A DNA stretch of 64,000 nt from JAVJSD01 sp040219575 (GCA_040219575.1 JAVJSD010000058.1:12421-76420), one strand, 5' to 3'. Positions 1-9,541 are shown, numbered from the stretch's first letter. Program-made: numbers and translations. Notes: generated from the sequence alone by a model not told the origin.

Positions 1-2
1 CG

Positions 3-572
3 GATGCGGAAACGCTGCCGGAAAACGCGATCTACGTGGCCGGATACCATGCCGTTTCCGCGCCGGAGCAGGACGTCCAGTTGCAGATCGTGCAATTGCG
101 CCGCGTATACCGGGGTTCGCTGTGGTGCTCGCTCGACGCGGCCGACGCCGCCACGGGGGGACCCCTGGTCGATCAGCAAGGGCGGCTGTTGGGCGTTTTC
201 TATCATCGTGACAAGTTCGGCCGCGCCTTGTTCGCGCGAACCGAGAAAGACGACGATGTGCTGTCGCGCCTGCGCAACGGCGAGGTCTGGGGACGCTGGC
301 AGCCGGGGACCGGGCCGGTGATCGGCGTGGCGGGAACCCCCAAAGACGAAGGCCTGCAGATCGACGCCGTCGAGCCGAAGTCGCCCGCCGCCCAGGCGGA
401 AATGAAGCCGGGCGACATCGTGCGGAAGTGCAACGGCGAGTCGATCGTGAGCCTCAGCGACATTGATCGCACGCTCATCGAAATGAGCGCGGGCGACGAG
501 GTGCAGCTCGACGTACTGCGCAGCGGCAAGACGATCGAGATCCGCGTGAAGCTGGCGCCGCGCCTACCGTGA
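3..572 (+). CDS. Trypsin-like/PDZ (S1C, HtrA-like) protein, 3' part only
   Basis: The frame is open to the window edge, so the start lies outside; the GTG at 36 is internal. The visible part is the end of a trypsin-fold domain (ATGGPLVDQQGRLLG, the region that carries the catalytic serine in HtrA-type proteases), then a PDZ domain over roughly the last 85 residues with the LKPGD-type loop (MKPGDIV). In active S1C enzymes this site reads GxSGGP; here the serine position is threonine (AATGGP), so the domain is probably catalytically weak or dead. Secretion cannot be judged. The family call is secure to trypsin/PDZ level only. Confidence 0.75.
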   Translation, partial: DAETLPENAIYVAGYHAVSAPEQDVQLQIVQLRRVYRGSLWCSLDAADAATGGPLVDQQGRLLGVFYHRDKFGRALFARTEKDDDVLSRLRNGEVWGRWQPGTGPVIGVAGTPKDEGLQIDAVEPKSPAAQAEMKPGDIVRKCNGESIVSLSDIDRTLIEMSAGDEVQLDVLRSGKTIEIRVKLAPRLP

Positions 573-802
573 CCGGCGGGGGAGATTTCGTTTAGCGCAG
601 GCGCCGACGTCTCACCGATACAAAAGCTCGATCGACTTGGTTCGACGCAGGATGCGTGGTTTCGGTTAAGAGTCGAACGGTTGCGTTCCTTGCGCCCGCT
701 TGGCCGCTTATGCAAGCGGGGGCGCTTGCGGTATGCTTGCGGAACCGACGGCGTCTTCACGCCGCGGATATAACCGCAGCGCCCCGCTTCGCTTTGCCTG
801 CC

Positions 803-2623
803 ATGTGGTCGTCGAGGCTGTTTGGAAAACTCTTTCTGGTGTACGTCGTGCTGAACGTGGCGATGGCGGCCGCGTTTCTCGTGCTGCTCTCGAATTGGCA
901 GAGGCGGCAGTTGGTCGAGCGGGTCGAGCAGACGCTGGCGAGCACCGCCGCGGCGTTGCGGATCCAGGTCGAGGCGCCGATCGCGCGCTGGTCGGCGGCG
1001 CCCGGCGAGTTCGCGGAGGACGAGGCCGCCGCCGAGGAGCGTGAGGCGATCCGCGGCCGGTTGCAGCAGATTGCGGAGCGACTGGCCAAGGACACCGGCA
1101 CGCGGATCACGCTGATCGCCTCAAGCGGCGACGTGATCGCCGACTCGGACGGCGACCCGGCCTCGATGGACAACCACCGCGACCGCCCGGAAGTGCAGCA
1201 GGCCCGAACTTCGGGCGAAGGTCGAGCGGAGCGTCGCAGTTCCACCGTCGGCGAGTGGATGTTGTACAAGACTCTGCGGATCGACGCGCCCCGGGAGCAG
1301 CCGTCGATTGTGCGCGTGGCGGTCAGTTCCGACTCGATCGATGCGCAAGTCGCGTCCATGCGGTGGCTGCAGTGGGGCTTGGCGGCGGCGATGATGATGA
1401 TCGCCCTGGGGCTGACCTACGTGGCCATGAACCGCGTGCTGCGGCCGCTGCGGAACCTGACCTCGGCGGCTCAGGACATGGCGGCCGGCAAGTACGACCG
1501 GGCGTCGCTGGTCCGCAGCCACGACGAGATCGGCGCGCTGTCGTCGGCCTTTCGCGAGATGCAGAACGAGGTGGTGCGGCGAATCAATCTGCTGGAGGAA
1601 GGCAACGAGCGGATGATGACCGTGCTGACCAGTATGGATGAGGGCATTATCGCCGTCGACGATCGGGAGCGGATCCTGCTGGCCAACCAGGCCAGCCGAC
1701 GCCTGCTCGAATTCGCGGCCTCAGAACCGGTCGGACGCCAACTGCTGGAAGTCACGCGCAGCCGGCCGGTGCACGAGGCCGTCGTCGAGGCGCTGCGGAA
1801 CGGCAAAGCGGTCCACCGCGAGTTCGAAACGCCCGGCGCTCGACGCCGGGCGCTGTCGCTGCGGGCCGCCTGTTTTCCGGGCGATCCCCCCTCGGGCGTC
1901 GTCGTCGTGCTGCGTGACATGTCGGAACTTCGACGGCTGGAGAACCTTCGCCGCGAACTGGTGGCCAACGTCTCGCACGAGTTGAAGACGCCGCTGGCCT
2001 CGATCAAGGCCTATGCCGAGACGCTGCGGTTGGGGGCGGTCGACGATCCCGAAAACTCCTTGCGTTTCGTCGGCCGTATCGAGGATCAGGCTGACCGGTT
2101 GCACCAACTGATTATCGATATGCTGCAGATCGCCCGCGTCGAATCGGGCCAGCAGGCGTTTGAAATCGGCGACGTGCCGCTTGCCGAGGTCGTGGAGGCG
2201 TGCCTGGCGGACTACGAGGAGGTCGCCGCGGCCAAGCGTATTGAATTGGCCGTTCGCCCCAGCGAGACGCCCCTTCACGTTCGAGCCGACGAAGAAGGGC
2301 TGCACACGATACTCAGCAACCTGATCGACAACGCCATCAAATACACCTCGGAGGGCGGCTGCGTGACCGTCCAATGGCGTGAACAGGCCGCTTCGGCGCT
2401 GCTGGAGGTGAGCGACACGGGCATCGGCATCGCCGAGGAGGATCAGGCCCGCGTGTTCGAGCGTTTCTTTCGCGTCGACAAAGCGCGATCGCGCGAACTG
2501 GGCGGCACCGGACTTGGGCTGTCGATTGTGAAACATCTGACGCAGTCCTTCGGCGGCACCGTCGGCATCGTTAGCGAGGTTGGCAAAGGAAGCACCTTCC
2601 GCATCGCCTTGCCCAAGTGCTGA
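803..2623 (+). CDS. Membrane sensor histidine kinase, PhoR/WalK type
   Basis: Predicted 606 residues from ATG 803. An open frame continues upstream to 656, but that part is Arg-rich and non-homologous looking, while 803 puts a membrane segment (residues about 8-30) at the N-terminus. Order: TM1, extracytoplasmic sensor, TM2 (about 186-208), HAMP, PAS-like domain, HisKA with HELKTPL (phospho-acceptor His392), HATPase_c with an N box (NLIDNAIKYT), DTGIGI and GTGLGLSIVK. It autophosphorylates and passes phosphate to a response regulator in this family. No response regulator gene is within the window; one may lie upstream of base 1. Confidence 0.93.
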   Translation: MWSSRLFGKLFLVYVVLNVAMAAAFLVLLSNWQRRQLVERVEQTLASTAAALRIQVEAPIARWSAAPGEFAEDEAAAEEREAIRGRLQQIAERLAKDTGTRITLIASSGDVIADSDGDPASMDNHRDRPEVQQARTSGEGRAERRSSTVGEWMLYKTLRIDAPREQPSIVRVAVSSDSIDAQVASMRWLQWGLAAAMMMIALGLTYVAMNRVLRPLRNLTSAAQDMAAGKYDRASLVRSHDEIGALSSAFREMQNEVVRRINLLEEGNERMMTVLTSMDEGIIAVDDRERILLANQASRRLLEFAASEPVGRQLLEVTRSRPVHEAVVEALRNGKAVHREFETPGARRRALSLRAACFPGDPPSGVVVVLRDMSELRRLENLRRELVANVSHELKTPLASIKAYAETLRLGAVDDPENSLRFVGRIEDQADRLHQLIIDMLQIARVESGQQAFEIGDVPLAEVVEACLADYEEVAAAKRIELAVRPSETPLHVRADEEGLHTILSNLIDNAIKYTSEGGCVTVQWREQAASALLEVSDTGIGIAEEDQARVFERFFRVDKARSRELGGTGLGLSIVKHLTQSFGGTVGIVSEVGKGSTFRIALPKC

Positions 2624-2657
2624 GGCGGCGTCCCCGAGTATACGAGCAGGTGATGTG

Positions 2658-3599
2658 GTGACGTTGATCGTGGTGGGTTCGATCAATACCGACCTCGTGG
2701 TCCGCGGGCCGCGACTTCCCCAACCCGGCGAAACGGTGCTGGGCGGAACGTTTTACCGCGCCGCGGGCGGGAAGGGGGCCAATCAAGCGGTGGCGGCGGC
2801 CCGCGGCGGGCGGCGGCCGGTCGCGCTGGTGTCGGCGGTGGGGGACGATGACTTCGGCCGCGAGGCGCTGGCCGGACTGCGGCGCGAAGGCATCGACTGC
2901 GAGCGGGTGAAGACGGTCGCCGGCGAGGCCTCCGGCATCGCGCTGATCCTCGTCGACCAGCAGGGCGAGAACTGCATCAGCGTGGCCTCGGGGGCGAATC
3001 GTTTCCTGCTGCCGGACGACATTGACTCGTTGCCCGACGCGCTGCTGGAGCGAGCGTCGGCGCTGTTGGCGAGTCTGGAGGTTCCGCTGGAGACCACCGC
3101 CGCGGCGTTGCGTCGGGCTCGCGGCGCCGGCCTGACGACGGTGTTGAATCCCGCGCCGGCGTCGCCCGCGCTGGTATCTTCCGGAGTGTTGGAGCACGTC
3201 GACCTTCTCACACCGAACGAGCATGAGGCGGCGATGTTGACGCGGATGGAGGTCGACAGTCCCGAGGCGGCCATTGAGGCGGGCCGCATGTTGAGGACGC
3301 TTGGCTGCGGCGCCGTGGTCGTGACTCTGGGCGAACGGGGTTGCGTGGTGGTCGCCGAGGATACGCTGGTGCTGGAGGCGATCCGTGTCGAACCGGTCGA
3401 CGCCACGGCGGCGGGCGACGCTTTCAGCGGCGTGCTGGCCGCCATGCTGGGCGAAGGCGTGCCGTTGCCCGAGGCCGCGCGTCGGGCGACAATCGCCGCC
3501 GGGCTGACGGTGACCAGGCGGGGCGCCCAGCCGTCGCTGCCGACCTGGCAGGAAGTGGAAGCGCAAGCCGAAATCGAAAAGCGAAGATCCGGCGACTGA
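2658..3599 (+). CDS. rbsK: Ribokinase-type PfkB carbohydrate kinase
   Basis: Start chosen at GTG 2658, giving VTLIVVGSINTDLVV, the normal ribokinase N-terminus, and 313 residues, the usual family size; the frame is open back to 2580 inside the histidine kinase gene. PfkB signature 1 is seen as GGKGANQAVAAA and signature 2 as DATAAGDAFSGVLAA, with the catalytic Asp in AAGD. The reaction expected is ATP-dependent phosphorylation of ribose or a similar sugar. It follows the kinase gene by about 35 bp and precedes the methyltransferase by 21 bp, so the three may be cotranscribed. The exact sugar is not provable from sequence. Confidence 0.85.
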   Translation: MTLIVVGSINTDLVVRGPRLPQPGETVLGGTFYRAAGGKGANQAVAAARGGRRPVALVSAVGDDDFGREALAGLRREGIDCERVKTVAGEASGIALILVDQQGENCISVASGANRFLLPDDIDSLPDALLERASALLASLEVPLETTAAALRRARGAGLTTVLNPAPASPALVSSGVLEHVDLLTPNEHEAAMLTRMEVDSPEAAIEAGRMLRTLGCGAVVVTLGERGCVVVAEDTLVLEAIRVEPVDATAAGDAFSGVLAAMLGEGVPLPEAARRATIAAGLTVTRRGAQPSLPTWQEVEAQAEIEKRRSGD

Positions 3600-3620
3600 A
3601 ACGGGCGATGGTCTGGCAGT

Positions 3621-4433
3621 ATGCAGCGAATTGCGATCGAAGATTTCGACGATCCCCAGCTGGCGGCGTATCGCGATTTGCCGCGCCGCGCCGCCGCGCG
3701 CGAGAGCGGCAAGTTCATCGTCGAGGGACGATGGCTGGTGGAGCGCCTGTTGACGAGTCGCTGCGAGGTCGAGTCGATTCTGGTCGCCGAGAGGCACGCC
3801 GAGGAAATCGCGGAACTTGCCGGTGAGATGCCGGTGACGATGTTCACCATGACGCAGCGCCGCCTCGAAGAGACGGTCGGGTTTCGCTTTCACCGGGGCA
3901 TGCTGGCATGCGGTCGTCGTCCGCCGTCGCTCGAACTCGAATCGGTGCTGAGCGCCGATCCCGCAACTCTCGATTCCGCCCGACCGCTGACCCTCGTCGC
4001 TTGCGCCGACATCGACGACCCGGAAAACCTGGGCGGCATCCTTCGTAACTGCGCGGCGTTCGGCGTCGATGCCGTGCTCACGGGCCAAGGGTCGGCCGAT
4101 CCATTTTCCCGCCGCGCGCTGCGCGTCTCGATGGGGGCCTCGCTCAAACTGCCGATCGTGGAAGCGGACGACCTCGGCCAATTGCTGCAACAACTGCGCG
4201 ATCGCTGGCAGGTCGAAACAGCGGCGGCGGTGCTCGACGAGGCCGCGGAGCAACTGCCGGACTTTGGTCGCTCACGACGGACGGCGCTGGTGTTTGGCAA
4301 CGAAGGGCAGGGCCTATCCCCGGAACTGCTCGCCCACTGCGACCGCCGCGTGACGTTGCCGATGCGGTTGGGCACCGATTCGCTGAACGTGGCGGTGGCC
4401 TCCGGGATTTTTTTGTACCACGTCACGCGCTAG
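3621..4433 (+). CDS. SpoU/TrmH-family RNA 2'-O-methyltransferase
   Basis: 270 residues. The N-terminal third is a substrate-binding L30e-like domain (GKFIVEGRWLVERLL), followed by a SPOUT trefoil-knot domain with all three motifs: DIDDPENLGGILRNCAAFG, LVFGNEGQGLS and SLNVAVASGIFLYH. These bind SAM and the target ribose in TrmH/RlmB-like enzymes. Whether the target is rRNA or tRNA cannot be told. It ends a few bases before the convergent nitrilase-family gene. Confidence 0.9.
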   Translation: MQRIAIEDFDDPQLAAYRDLPRRAAARESGKFIVEGRWLVERLLTSRCEVESILVAERHAEEIAELAGEMPVTMFTMTQRRLEETVGFRFHRGMLACGRRPPSLELESVLSADPATLDSARPLTLVACADIDDPENLGGILRNCAAFGVDAVLTGQGSADPFSRRALRVSMGASLKLPIVEADDLGQLLQQLRDRWQVETAAAVLDEAAEQLPDFGRSRRTALVFGNEGQGLSPELLAHCDRRVTLPMRLGTDSLNVAVASGIFLYHVTR

Positions 4434-4438
4434 CGCCG

Positions 4439-5404
4439 TTACTTGCCGCCGTATTCGAAACGCACACTGCGGGTGTCGCGCTCGGCGCCGGTGGGCGTCG
4501 CCAGCGGCCCGTAAAGTTCGGGACGGCGGGCTTTGATCCACCGCACGCCGGTGCAGCGGTCGCGCAGCGAGGCGTCGAGTTCGGCGACGACCAATTCATC
4601 GCGGGCCCGCCACGTCTCGCTCACGATGCGGCCGTACGGATCGATCACCATCGCGTTGCCCGTGCGGACCTCGTTGTCGTCCCGCCCCACGCCGTTGCTG
4701 AACACCAGGAACACACCATTGTCGTGTGCCCGCGACGGCAGCCAGCGCAGCAGCCAGCCGCGACCCTTGTCGCCGCGGAATTCGGCCTCGATCGCCTCGG
4801 GGTCCTGCTCGCGGTTCTCCCACAAGGCCGGATCGACCAGGCCCATGGCCAGGGGACTGCCCGAGGCGCAGCCGCCGGTTTGATGCGGGGCGAGCAGAAT
4901 CTCGGCCCCGGCCAGGGCGGTGATGCGGACGTTCTCGACGAGGTTGTTGTCGTAGCAGATCAGCACCCCCACACGGCAACCGTGCGGTGTATCGAACACC
5001 GTGAACTCATCGCCGGAGTCCATGTGCTCGCTGACGAAGCAATGCAGCTTGCGATGCCGCGCGACGCCGCCGTCGGGCATGGCGACGACCTGCGTGTTGT
5101 ACATCCGCCCGTCGTCGGCCGCCTCGACCAATCCGGCGCTGATCGTCATGTCGTAGCGCTGCGAAAGCTCCAGGAGACGCCGCGACGCCGGGCCGTCGAA
5201 CACCGGTTCGGCCAGTTCCCAAAGCTGGTCGCGCGAGAGGTTGCGCAGGTGCCAGTAGCCGCTGATGCAGCACTCGGGAAAGTTGATGATCTTCACATCC
5301 TCCGCGGCAGCCTGCTCGACGAACTGTTCGATCGTGCGAAGGTTGGCGGCCTTGTCGCCGGGTGCATGCTGGAACTGCGTCGCCGCGACCTTGATGTTTC
5401 GCAC
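4439..5404 (-). CDS. Carbon-nitrogen hydrolase (nitrilase superfamily)
   Basis: The start is a GTG at 5404 with an AAGGA ribosome-binding site just upstream; the frame is open further to 5524 but that part is not family-like. 321 residues. The Glu-Lys-Cys catalytic triad is visible: Glu44 (NFPECCISGYW), Lys119 (RHRKLH) and Cys150 (VLICYDNN). Such enzymes hydrolyse amides, carbamoyl groups or nitriles; EC class is not determined. Convergent with the SpoU gene. Confidence 0.88.
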   Translation of the reverse strand: MRNIKVAATQFQHAPGDKAANLRTIEQFVEQAAAEDVKIINFPECCISGYWHLRNLSRDQLWELAEPVFDGPASRRLLELSQRYDMTISAGLVEAADDGRMYNTQVVAMPDGGVARHRKLHCFVSEHMDSGDEFTVFDTPHGCRVGVLICYDNNLVENVRITALAGAEILLAPHQTGGCASGSPLAMGLVDPALWENREQDPEAIEAEFRGDKGRGWLLRWLPSRAHDNGVFLVFSNGVGRDDNEVRTGNAMVIDPYGRIVSETWRARDELVVAELDASLRDRCTGVRWIKARRPELYGPLATPTGAERDTRSVRFEYGGK

Positions 5405-5631
5405 TTGGAATCCTTTCGATTCGTCGCCAATACTTTGAATGAAGCTGGGAGGATCGTTGATTGAGGCCTGCATTGTCAATGCCAACGATTTGGCGAAGAA
5501 CATCGTTAATTGATGCGATCTCAATAAGCCGCCATCACACGCGCTGGAGCATCGTGCTGATACCGAAGGCGGCCGACTGCCCCGGTCAAGCCGGATAGTC
5601 GATTCGCGGCCGTCGCGATACGATAAGGTGC

Positions 5632-6471
5632 ATGTACGCCCACGCCCTCAATTGGTGGACGATTCTGCGCATCGCGCTCGAGGAGCGTCTGGTCTATCGC
5701 ACCGATTTCGCGCTGGGCACCGCCATGCGGTTCTTGCCCACCATTACGCAGGTGTTCTTCTGGAGGGCCGTGCTGGAATCGGTGCGAAGCGGAGGCGGCG
5801 AAGGGAACGTGGCCGGCTACACCTTTGAGCAGATGGTGGCCTACCTGCTGCTGACCATGCTCAGCCGCGCCTTTTCCAGCATGCCGGGATTGGCCTCGGG
5901 CGTCGCCATGCAGATCCGCAACGGCGAAGTGAAGAAATACCTGATCCAACCGGTCGACATGCTCGGCTTCCTGTTGCTGCAGCGCGTGGCCCACAAGCTG
6001 GCGTACTTTTCCGTGGCCTTTATTCCCTTCGGTATCGTGTTCTTTCTCTGCCGGGGATTCTTCACCGACGTGGTGTTCAATATCGAAACCATCTCGGCGT
6101 TCGTGGCGGCGCTGCTGATGGGTTTTCTGCTGGGCTACTTCCTGGAGGCTTCGATCGGGTTGATCGGCTTCTGGTTTCTGGAGGTCAGCTCGCTGCTGTT
6201 CGTGTACATGCTGCTGAGTTTCTTCCTCTCGGGCCACATGTTCCCGCTCGACTTCCTGCCGACCGAACCGATCAACTGGCAGGCCATCGTCCGCTTCTCT
6301 CCGCTGCAATACCTGGCTTACTTCCCTGCGGCCGTGCTGTTGGGCAAGGTGCAGGGTGCGGAGCTTATCACCGGCCTGTGGGTCGAAGCCGCCTGGATCG
6401 GCTTCTTCATTCTCGTCAGCCGAATCATGTGGCGAATGGGGGTGAAAAGGTACAGCGGGTATGGAGGGTGA
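5632..6471 (+). CDS. ABC-2 type exporter permease (DUF990-like), first of a pair
   Basis: 279 residues with about six hydrophobic segments (for example VAFIPFGIVFFLC, ISAFVAALLMGFLLGYF, SSLLFVYMLLSFFL), the layout of ABC-2 permeases of the DUF990 group. These usually pair with a second permease and an ATPase. The second permease follows at 6680; the ATPase is not seen downstream and may lie elsewhere. Substrate unknown. Confidence 0.82.
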   Translation: MYAHALNWWTILRIALEERLVYRTDFALGTAMRFLPTITQVFFWRAVLESVRSGGGEGNVAGYTFEQMVAYLLLTMLSRAFSSMPGLASGVAMQIRNGEVKKYLIQPVDMLGFLLLQRVAHKLAYFSVAFIPFGIVFFLCRGFFTDVVFNIETISAFVAALLMGFLLGYFLEASIGLIGFWFLEVSSLLFVYMLLSFFLSGHMFPLDFLPTEPINWQAIVRFSPLQYLAYFPAAVLLGKVQGAELITGLWVEAAWIGFFILVSRIMWRMGVKRYSGYGG

Positions 6472-6560
6472 GGGGTTTTTGATTTCAGATTTCAGATTGC
6501 AGATTGAAGGTCTCGCGGCAGTGTGACCTTCCACCACCTCTCATGTCACGCGCCGACCAC

Positions 6561-6673
6561 GACGACAAGACGTCGGCTTGGAGAAGCGACGTCCGCCGCA
6601 TTTCACCACTCACCACTCACCACTCACCACTCACCACTCACCACTCACCACTCACGACTCACCACTCACGACT
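6561..6673 (+). repeat. Dispersed repeat core plus (CACNACT)10 tandem array
   Basis: A GC-rich core of about 43 bp at 6561-6603 is followed by ten 7-bp units from 6604 (seven CACCACT, then CACGACT, CACCACT, CACGACT). The array stops 6 bp before the ATG of the next gene, so it occupies the whole leader and leaves no Shine-Dalgarno sequence. The core recurs inverted at about 16804-16848, again joined to CACCACT units. Confidence 0.85.
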
Positions 6674-6679
6674 CACCCC

Positions 6680-7546
6680 ATGCAATCTTCACCCGATCTT
6701 CGCCCCAGCTACCTGCGCGTGCTGCTCACGTTCGCCCGCAACAGCCTGGTGCGCGACATGACGTTTCGGGGCAACTTCGTGATTCAATGCGTCACGTCGC
6801 TGTCGTGGACGTTGATGAATCTGGGCTTTTACCTGATCGTTTTCGACCACACCAAGATGATCGGCGCCGACACCGGTTGGGGCCGGTACCAGTTCTACGT
6901 GTTCCTGGCGACCACCTGGCTGGTCAACAGCATGGTGCAGGCGTTCTTCATGCCCAACGCCGAGGAGTTCAGCGAGTTGATCCGCACCGGCAATCTCGAC
7001 TTCGCACTGCTCAAGCCGATTGACACGCAGTTCCTGGTTTCGTTCCACAAGGTCGACTGGGCGTCGCTGGTGAACGTGCTGATGAGCGCCGCGGTGTTGG
7101 GATACGCCGTCTGGCATCTCACGATGCGGTCGGCCGATCCGATCTCGGTCGGCCCGCTGACAGTCGTGCTGTACCTGTTCTACGTCGCCTGCGGCGTGAC
7201 GATTCTTTACAGCCTGATGATCTCCCTCTCGGCGACCAGCATCTGGATGGGCCGCAACCAGGCCTTGTCGAACTTCTGGTTCTATATCACCAGCTTCTCC
7301 CGCTACCCGATGGAGATCTACAAACGAGGTTGGGGCATGCCGATGTTCTTGTTCTTTACGTTCATCGTGCCGGTGCTGCTGGTGGTCAACGTGCCGGCGC
7401 GGATCTTGGCGCAGCCGCTACGGACGAACGACCCCTGGATGTGGCCGCTGGCCGGCTTCTGCATCGTGGCGACGCTGGCCAGCTTGCTCGGCTCGCGGTG
7501 GATCTTTCGCCGCGCCCTGTTGAGCTACCGCAGCGCGAGCAGTTAG
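6680..7546 (+). CDS. ABC-2 type exporter permease (DUF990-like), second of a pair
   Basis: Start placed at ATG 6680 (MQSSPDLRPSYLRVLL); an upstream extension would only encode the low-complexity CACCACT repeat. 288 residues, hydrophobic segments throughout, and the same family architecture as 5632-6471 (FRGNFVIQ, LFYVACGVTILYSLMI, FTFIVPVLLVVNVPA). The two probably form a heterodimeric export channel that needs an ATPase encoded elsewhere. Confidence 0.82.
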   Translation: MQSSPDLRPSYLRVLLTFARNSLVRDMTFRGNFVIQCVTSLSWTLMNLGFYLIVFDHTKMIGADTGWGRYQFYVFLATTWLVNSMVQAFFMPNAEEFSELIRTGNLDFALLKPIDTQFLVSFHKVDWASLVNVLMSAAVLGYAVWHLTMRSADPISVGPLTVVLYLFYVACGVTILYSLMISLSATSIWMGRNQALSNFWFYITSFSRYPMEIYKRGWGMPMFLFFTFIVPVLLVVNVPARILAQPLRTNDPWMWPLAGFCIVATLASLLGSRWIFRRALLSYRSASS

Positions 7547-7619
7547 AACTACGCTACGCCGCAGGCGGCAGCGCGCCGCAGCGACGAGTTCGCGCACCCG
7601 ATCGCTTCTTTCTCCGCCC

Positions 7620-8699
7620 ATGGCCAAGGCCTCCGCAAAGAAACACAAAAAGTCGTCGTCCGCGTCCAAGTCCGCGCCCGCTCGGCCGTCGCCGCTGCTC
7701 GACTACCTGCGGTTGCTGCGGATTCCCAACGTCTTCACCGCCATGGCCGACGTGGCGATGGGGTTCGTGTTCGTCCATCCGCTCACCGACGCCCGCTATC
7801 CCGGGCAGGCGGTGTTCTCTGGACTGTTCGAACGAGGCGTGTTCCCCTTGCTGGTGCTGGCCTCCAGCCTGCTCTATCTGGCGGGGATGGTGCTCAACGA
7901 CGTGTACGACGTCGAGGTCGATCGCCAGGAGCGGCCCGAGCGGCCGATTCCCTCCGGGCGCATTCCCCTGGTGACCGCCATGCGCCTCGGCTACGGCATG
8001 CTGCTGGGCGGCGTCGTGCTCGCCTGGCTGGCCGGACTGCTGGCCCCTTGGCAGGGCGCGCTTCCCTGGCGGGCCGGCGTGGTCGCCACGTTGCTGGCCG
8101 GCGCGGTGCCGGCCTACGATCGCGTACTGAAAAAGACCTCCGTCGGCCCGATGGCGATGGGCGCCTGCCGCTTCTTCAACGTGCTGTTGGGCATGAGCGT
8201 CGCCGGCGGCGCGGCGCAAGGCGGACTGGCCGTGCTCGCCTTCACACCGGCGCAGCTCGTCGCCGCGGCCGGCATCGGCGTGTATATCGCCGGCGTCACG
8301 CTCTTCGCCCGCGACGAGGCGAAACAAAGCCGACAGCTTCAACTCGGCGCGGCCCTGGTCGTGATGGTGATGGGCATCGTGCTGTTGGGACTCTTTCCCC
8401 GCCTGCTGCCCGAGGCTCACTTGGCGAAATGGGCCGACCGGGCGAGAATGCTGGATGTCATCTGGCCGCTGGTGTTGGCGGTGCTGTCGATCACGATCGT
8501 GCGGCGCTGCAGCGTGGCCGTGATGGCGCCGTCGCCGCTGCGCGTGCAGACGTCGGTCAAGATGGCGATCCTGTCGCTGATTGTGCTCGACGCGGCCGTG
8601 GCGTTCTTGATGAGCGGTCCTCCGCCGGCGGCCACGATCGGCATCTTGGCTCTGCTCGCGCCGACGCTGCTGCTGGGCCGCTGGGTCTACTCGACGTGA
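7620..8699 (+). CDS. UbiA-family prenyltransferase (EboC-like)
   Basis: 359 residues: a Lys/Ser-rich cytoplasmic N-tail of about 22 residues, then eight or so transmembrane helices. The first Asp-rich motif, NDVYDVEVDRQERPERPIPS, is the Mg-diphosphate binding site of UbiA enzymes; the second Asp motif is weak (DRVLKKTSVGP), as in EboC-type members. It overlaps or abuts the TIM-barrel gene, indicating coupling. UbiA enzymes transfer prenyl chains in the membrane; the acceptor is unknown. Confidence 0.85.
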   Translation: MAKASAKKHKKSSSASKSAPARPSPLLDYLRLLRIPNVFTAMADVAMGFVFVHPLTDARYPGQAVFSGLFERGVFPLLVLASSLLYLAGMVLNDVYDVEVDRQERPERPIPSGRIPLVTAMRLGYGMLLGGVVLAWLAGLLAPWQGALPWRAGVVATLLAGAVPAYDRVLKKTSVGPMAMGACRFFNVLLGMSVAGGAAQGGLAVLAFTPAQLVAAAGIGVYIAGVTLFARDEAKQSRQLQLGAALVVMVMGIVLLGLFPRLLPEAHLAKWADRARMLDVIWPLVLAVLSITIVRRCSVAVMAPSPLRVQTSVKMAILSLIVLDAAVAFLMSGPPPAATIGILALLAPTLLLGRWVYST

Positions 8700-8704
8700 A
8701 GTCC

Positions 8705-9541
8705 ATGTTGCTCGGCTACAACACCAACGGTCTGGCGCATCACGATCCGATCGACGCGGTCGACCTGCTGGCCGATATCGGTTACCGCAGCGTGGCGATC
8801 ACCATCGACCACGGCGTGCTCAGTCCCCGCGACGACCGCTGCCTGGAGCAGGCCCATCGCCTCCGCGACGCGCTGCAGGCCCGCGGCATGCGGTCGGTGA
8901 TCGAAACCGGCGCCCGATTCCTGCTCGACGCGCGCGAGAAGCACGAGCCCACGCTGGTCTCGGCCGATCCCTCGGGCCGCGCCCGCCGCGTCGAGTTTCT
9001 CAGGCACGCCATCGACATGGCCCGCGAGTTGGGCGCCGACTGCATGTCGTTCTGGTCGGGCAGGCTCCGCGACGAGGTGGGGGCGGGCATCGCGCTCGAC
9101 AGGCTCGCCGGCGGACTGCGGCAGGTGATCGACTACGCCGCCGATCAGGATGTGATGCTCGGCTTCGAGCCGGAACCCGGCATGTTCATCGACACCACCG
9201 CCAGCTTCGAACGGTTGCTGCAGTGGATCGACGCCCCGCACTTCTGCCTGACCCTCGACGTGGGCCACCTCTACTGCCTGCACGAAGTGCCCATCGCCGA
9301 CTACATCACCCGTGGCGGCGAGCGGATCGTGAACGTGCACATCGAGGACATGCGGGCCGGCGTGCACGAGCACTTGATGTTCGGCGAGGGAGAGATGAGC
9401 TTCCCCCCGATCATCGAGGCCTTCCGGCAGATCGACTACCGTGGCGGCCTGCACGTCGAACTCAGCCGCCACAGCCACGAAGGCCCCACCGCCGCCCGCC
9501 GAGCATACGAGTTCCTGTCGCCGCTGATGGGCGAGGTGTAG
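8705..9541 (+). CDS. Sugar phosphate isomerase/epimerase-like TIM barrel (AP endonuclease 2 family)
   Basis: 278 residues from ATG 8705; a GTG at 8696 that overlaps the preceding stop is the alternative and would give 4-bp coupling. Metal-ligand positions of the xylose-isomerase-like barrel are visible: GFEPEPGMF (Glu), LTLDVGHLYC (Asp/His), VNVHIEDM (His) and HVELSRHS (Glu). Substrate unknown. A UbiA enzyme followed by such a barrel resembles the EboC/EboE pair of ebo clusters, though no other ebo gene is seen here. Confidence 0.82.
   Translation: MLLGYNTNGLAHHDPIDAVDLLADIGYRSVAITIDHGVLSPRDDRCLEQAHRLRDALQARGMRSVIETGARFLLDAREKHEPTLVSADPSGRARRVEFLRHAIDMARELGADCMSFWSGRLRDEVGAGIALDRLAGGLRQVIDYAADQDVMLGFEPEPGMFIDTTASFERLLQWIDAPHFCLTLDVGHLYCLHEVPIADYITRGGERIVNVHIEDMRAGVHEHLMFGEGEMSFPPIIEAFRQIDYRGGLHVELSRHSHEGPTAARRAYEFLSPLMGEV

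Noticed and set aside
2571..4253. Minus-strand 560-residue frame across the ribokinase and SpoU genes
   Set aside because: Both plus-strand genes have intact family motifs, so the long minus frame is a compositional shadow.
6604..6673. CACCACT array as a CRISPR
   Set aside because: Seven-bp contiguous units without spacers; a simple tandem repeat. No CRISPR array was found anywhere in the window.
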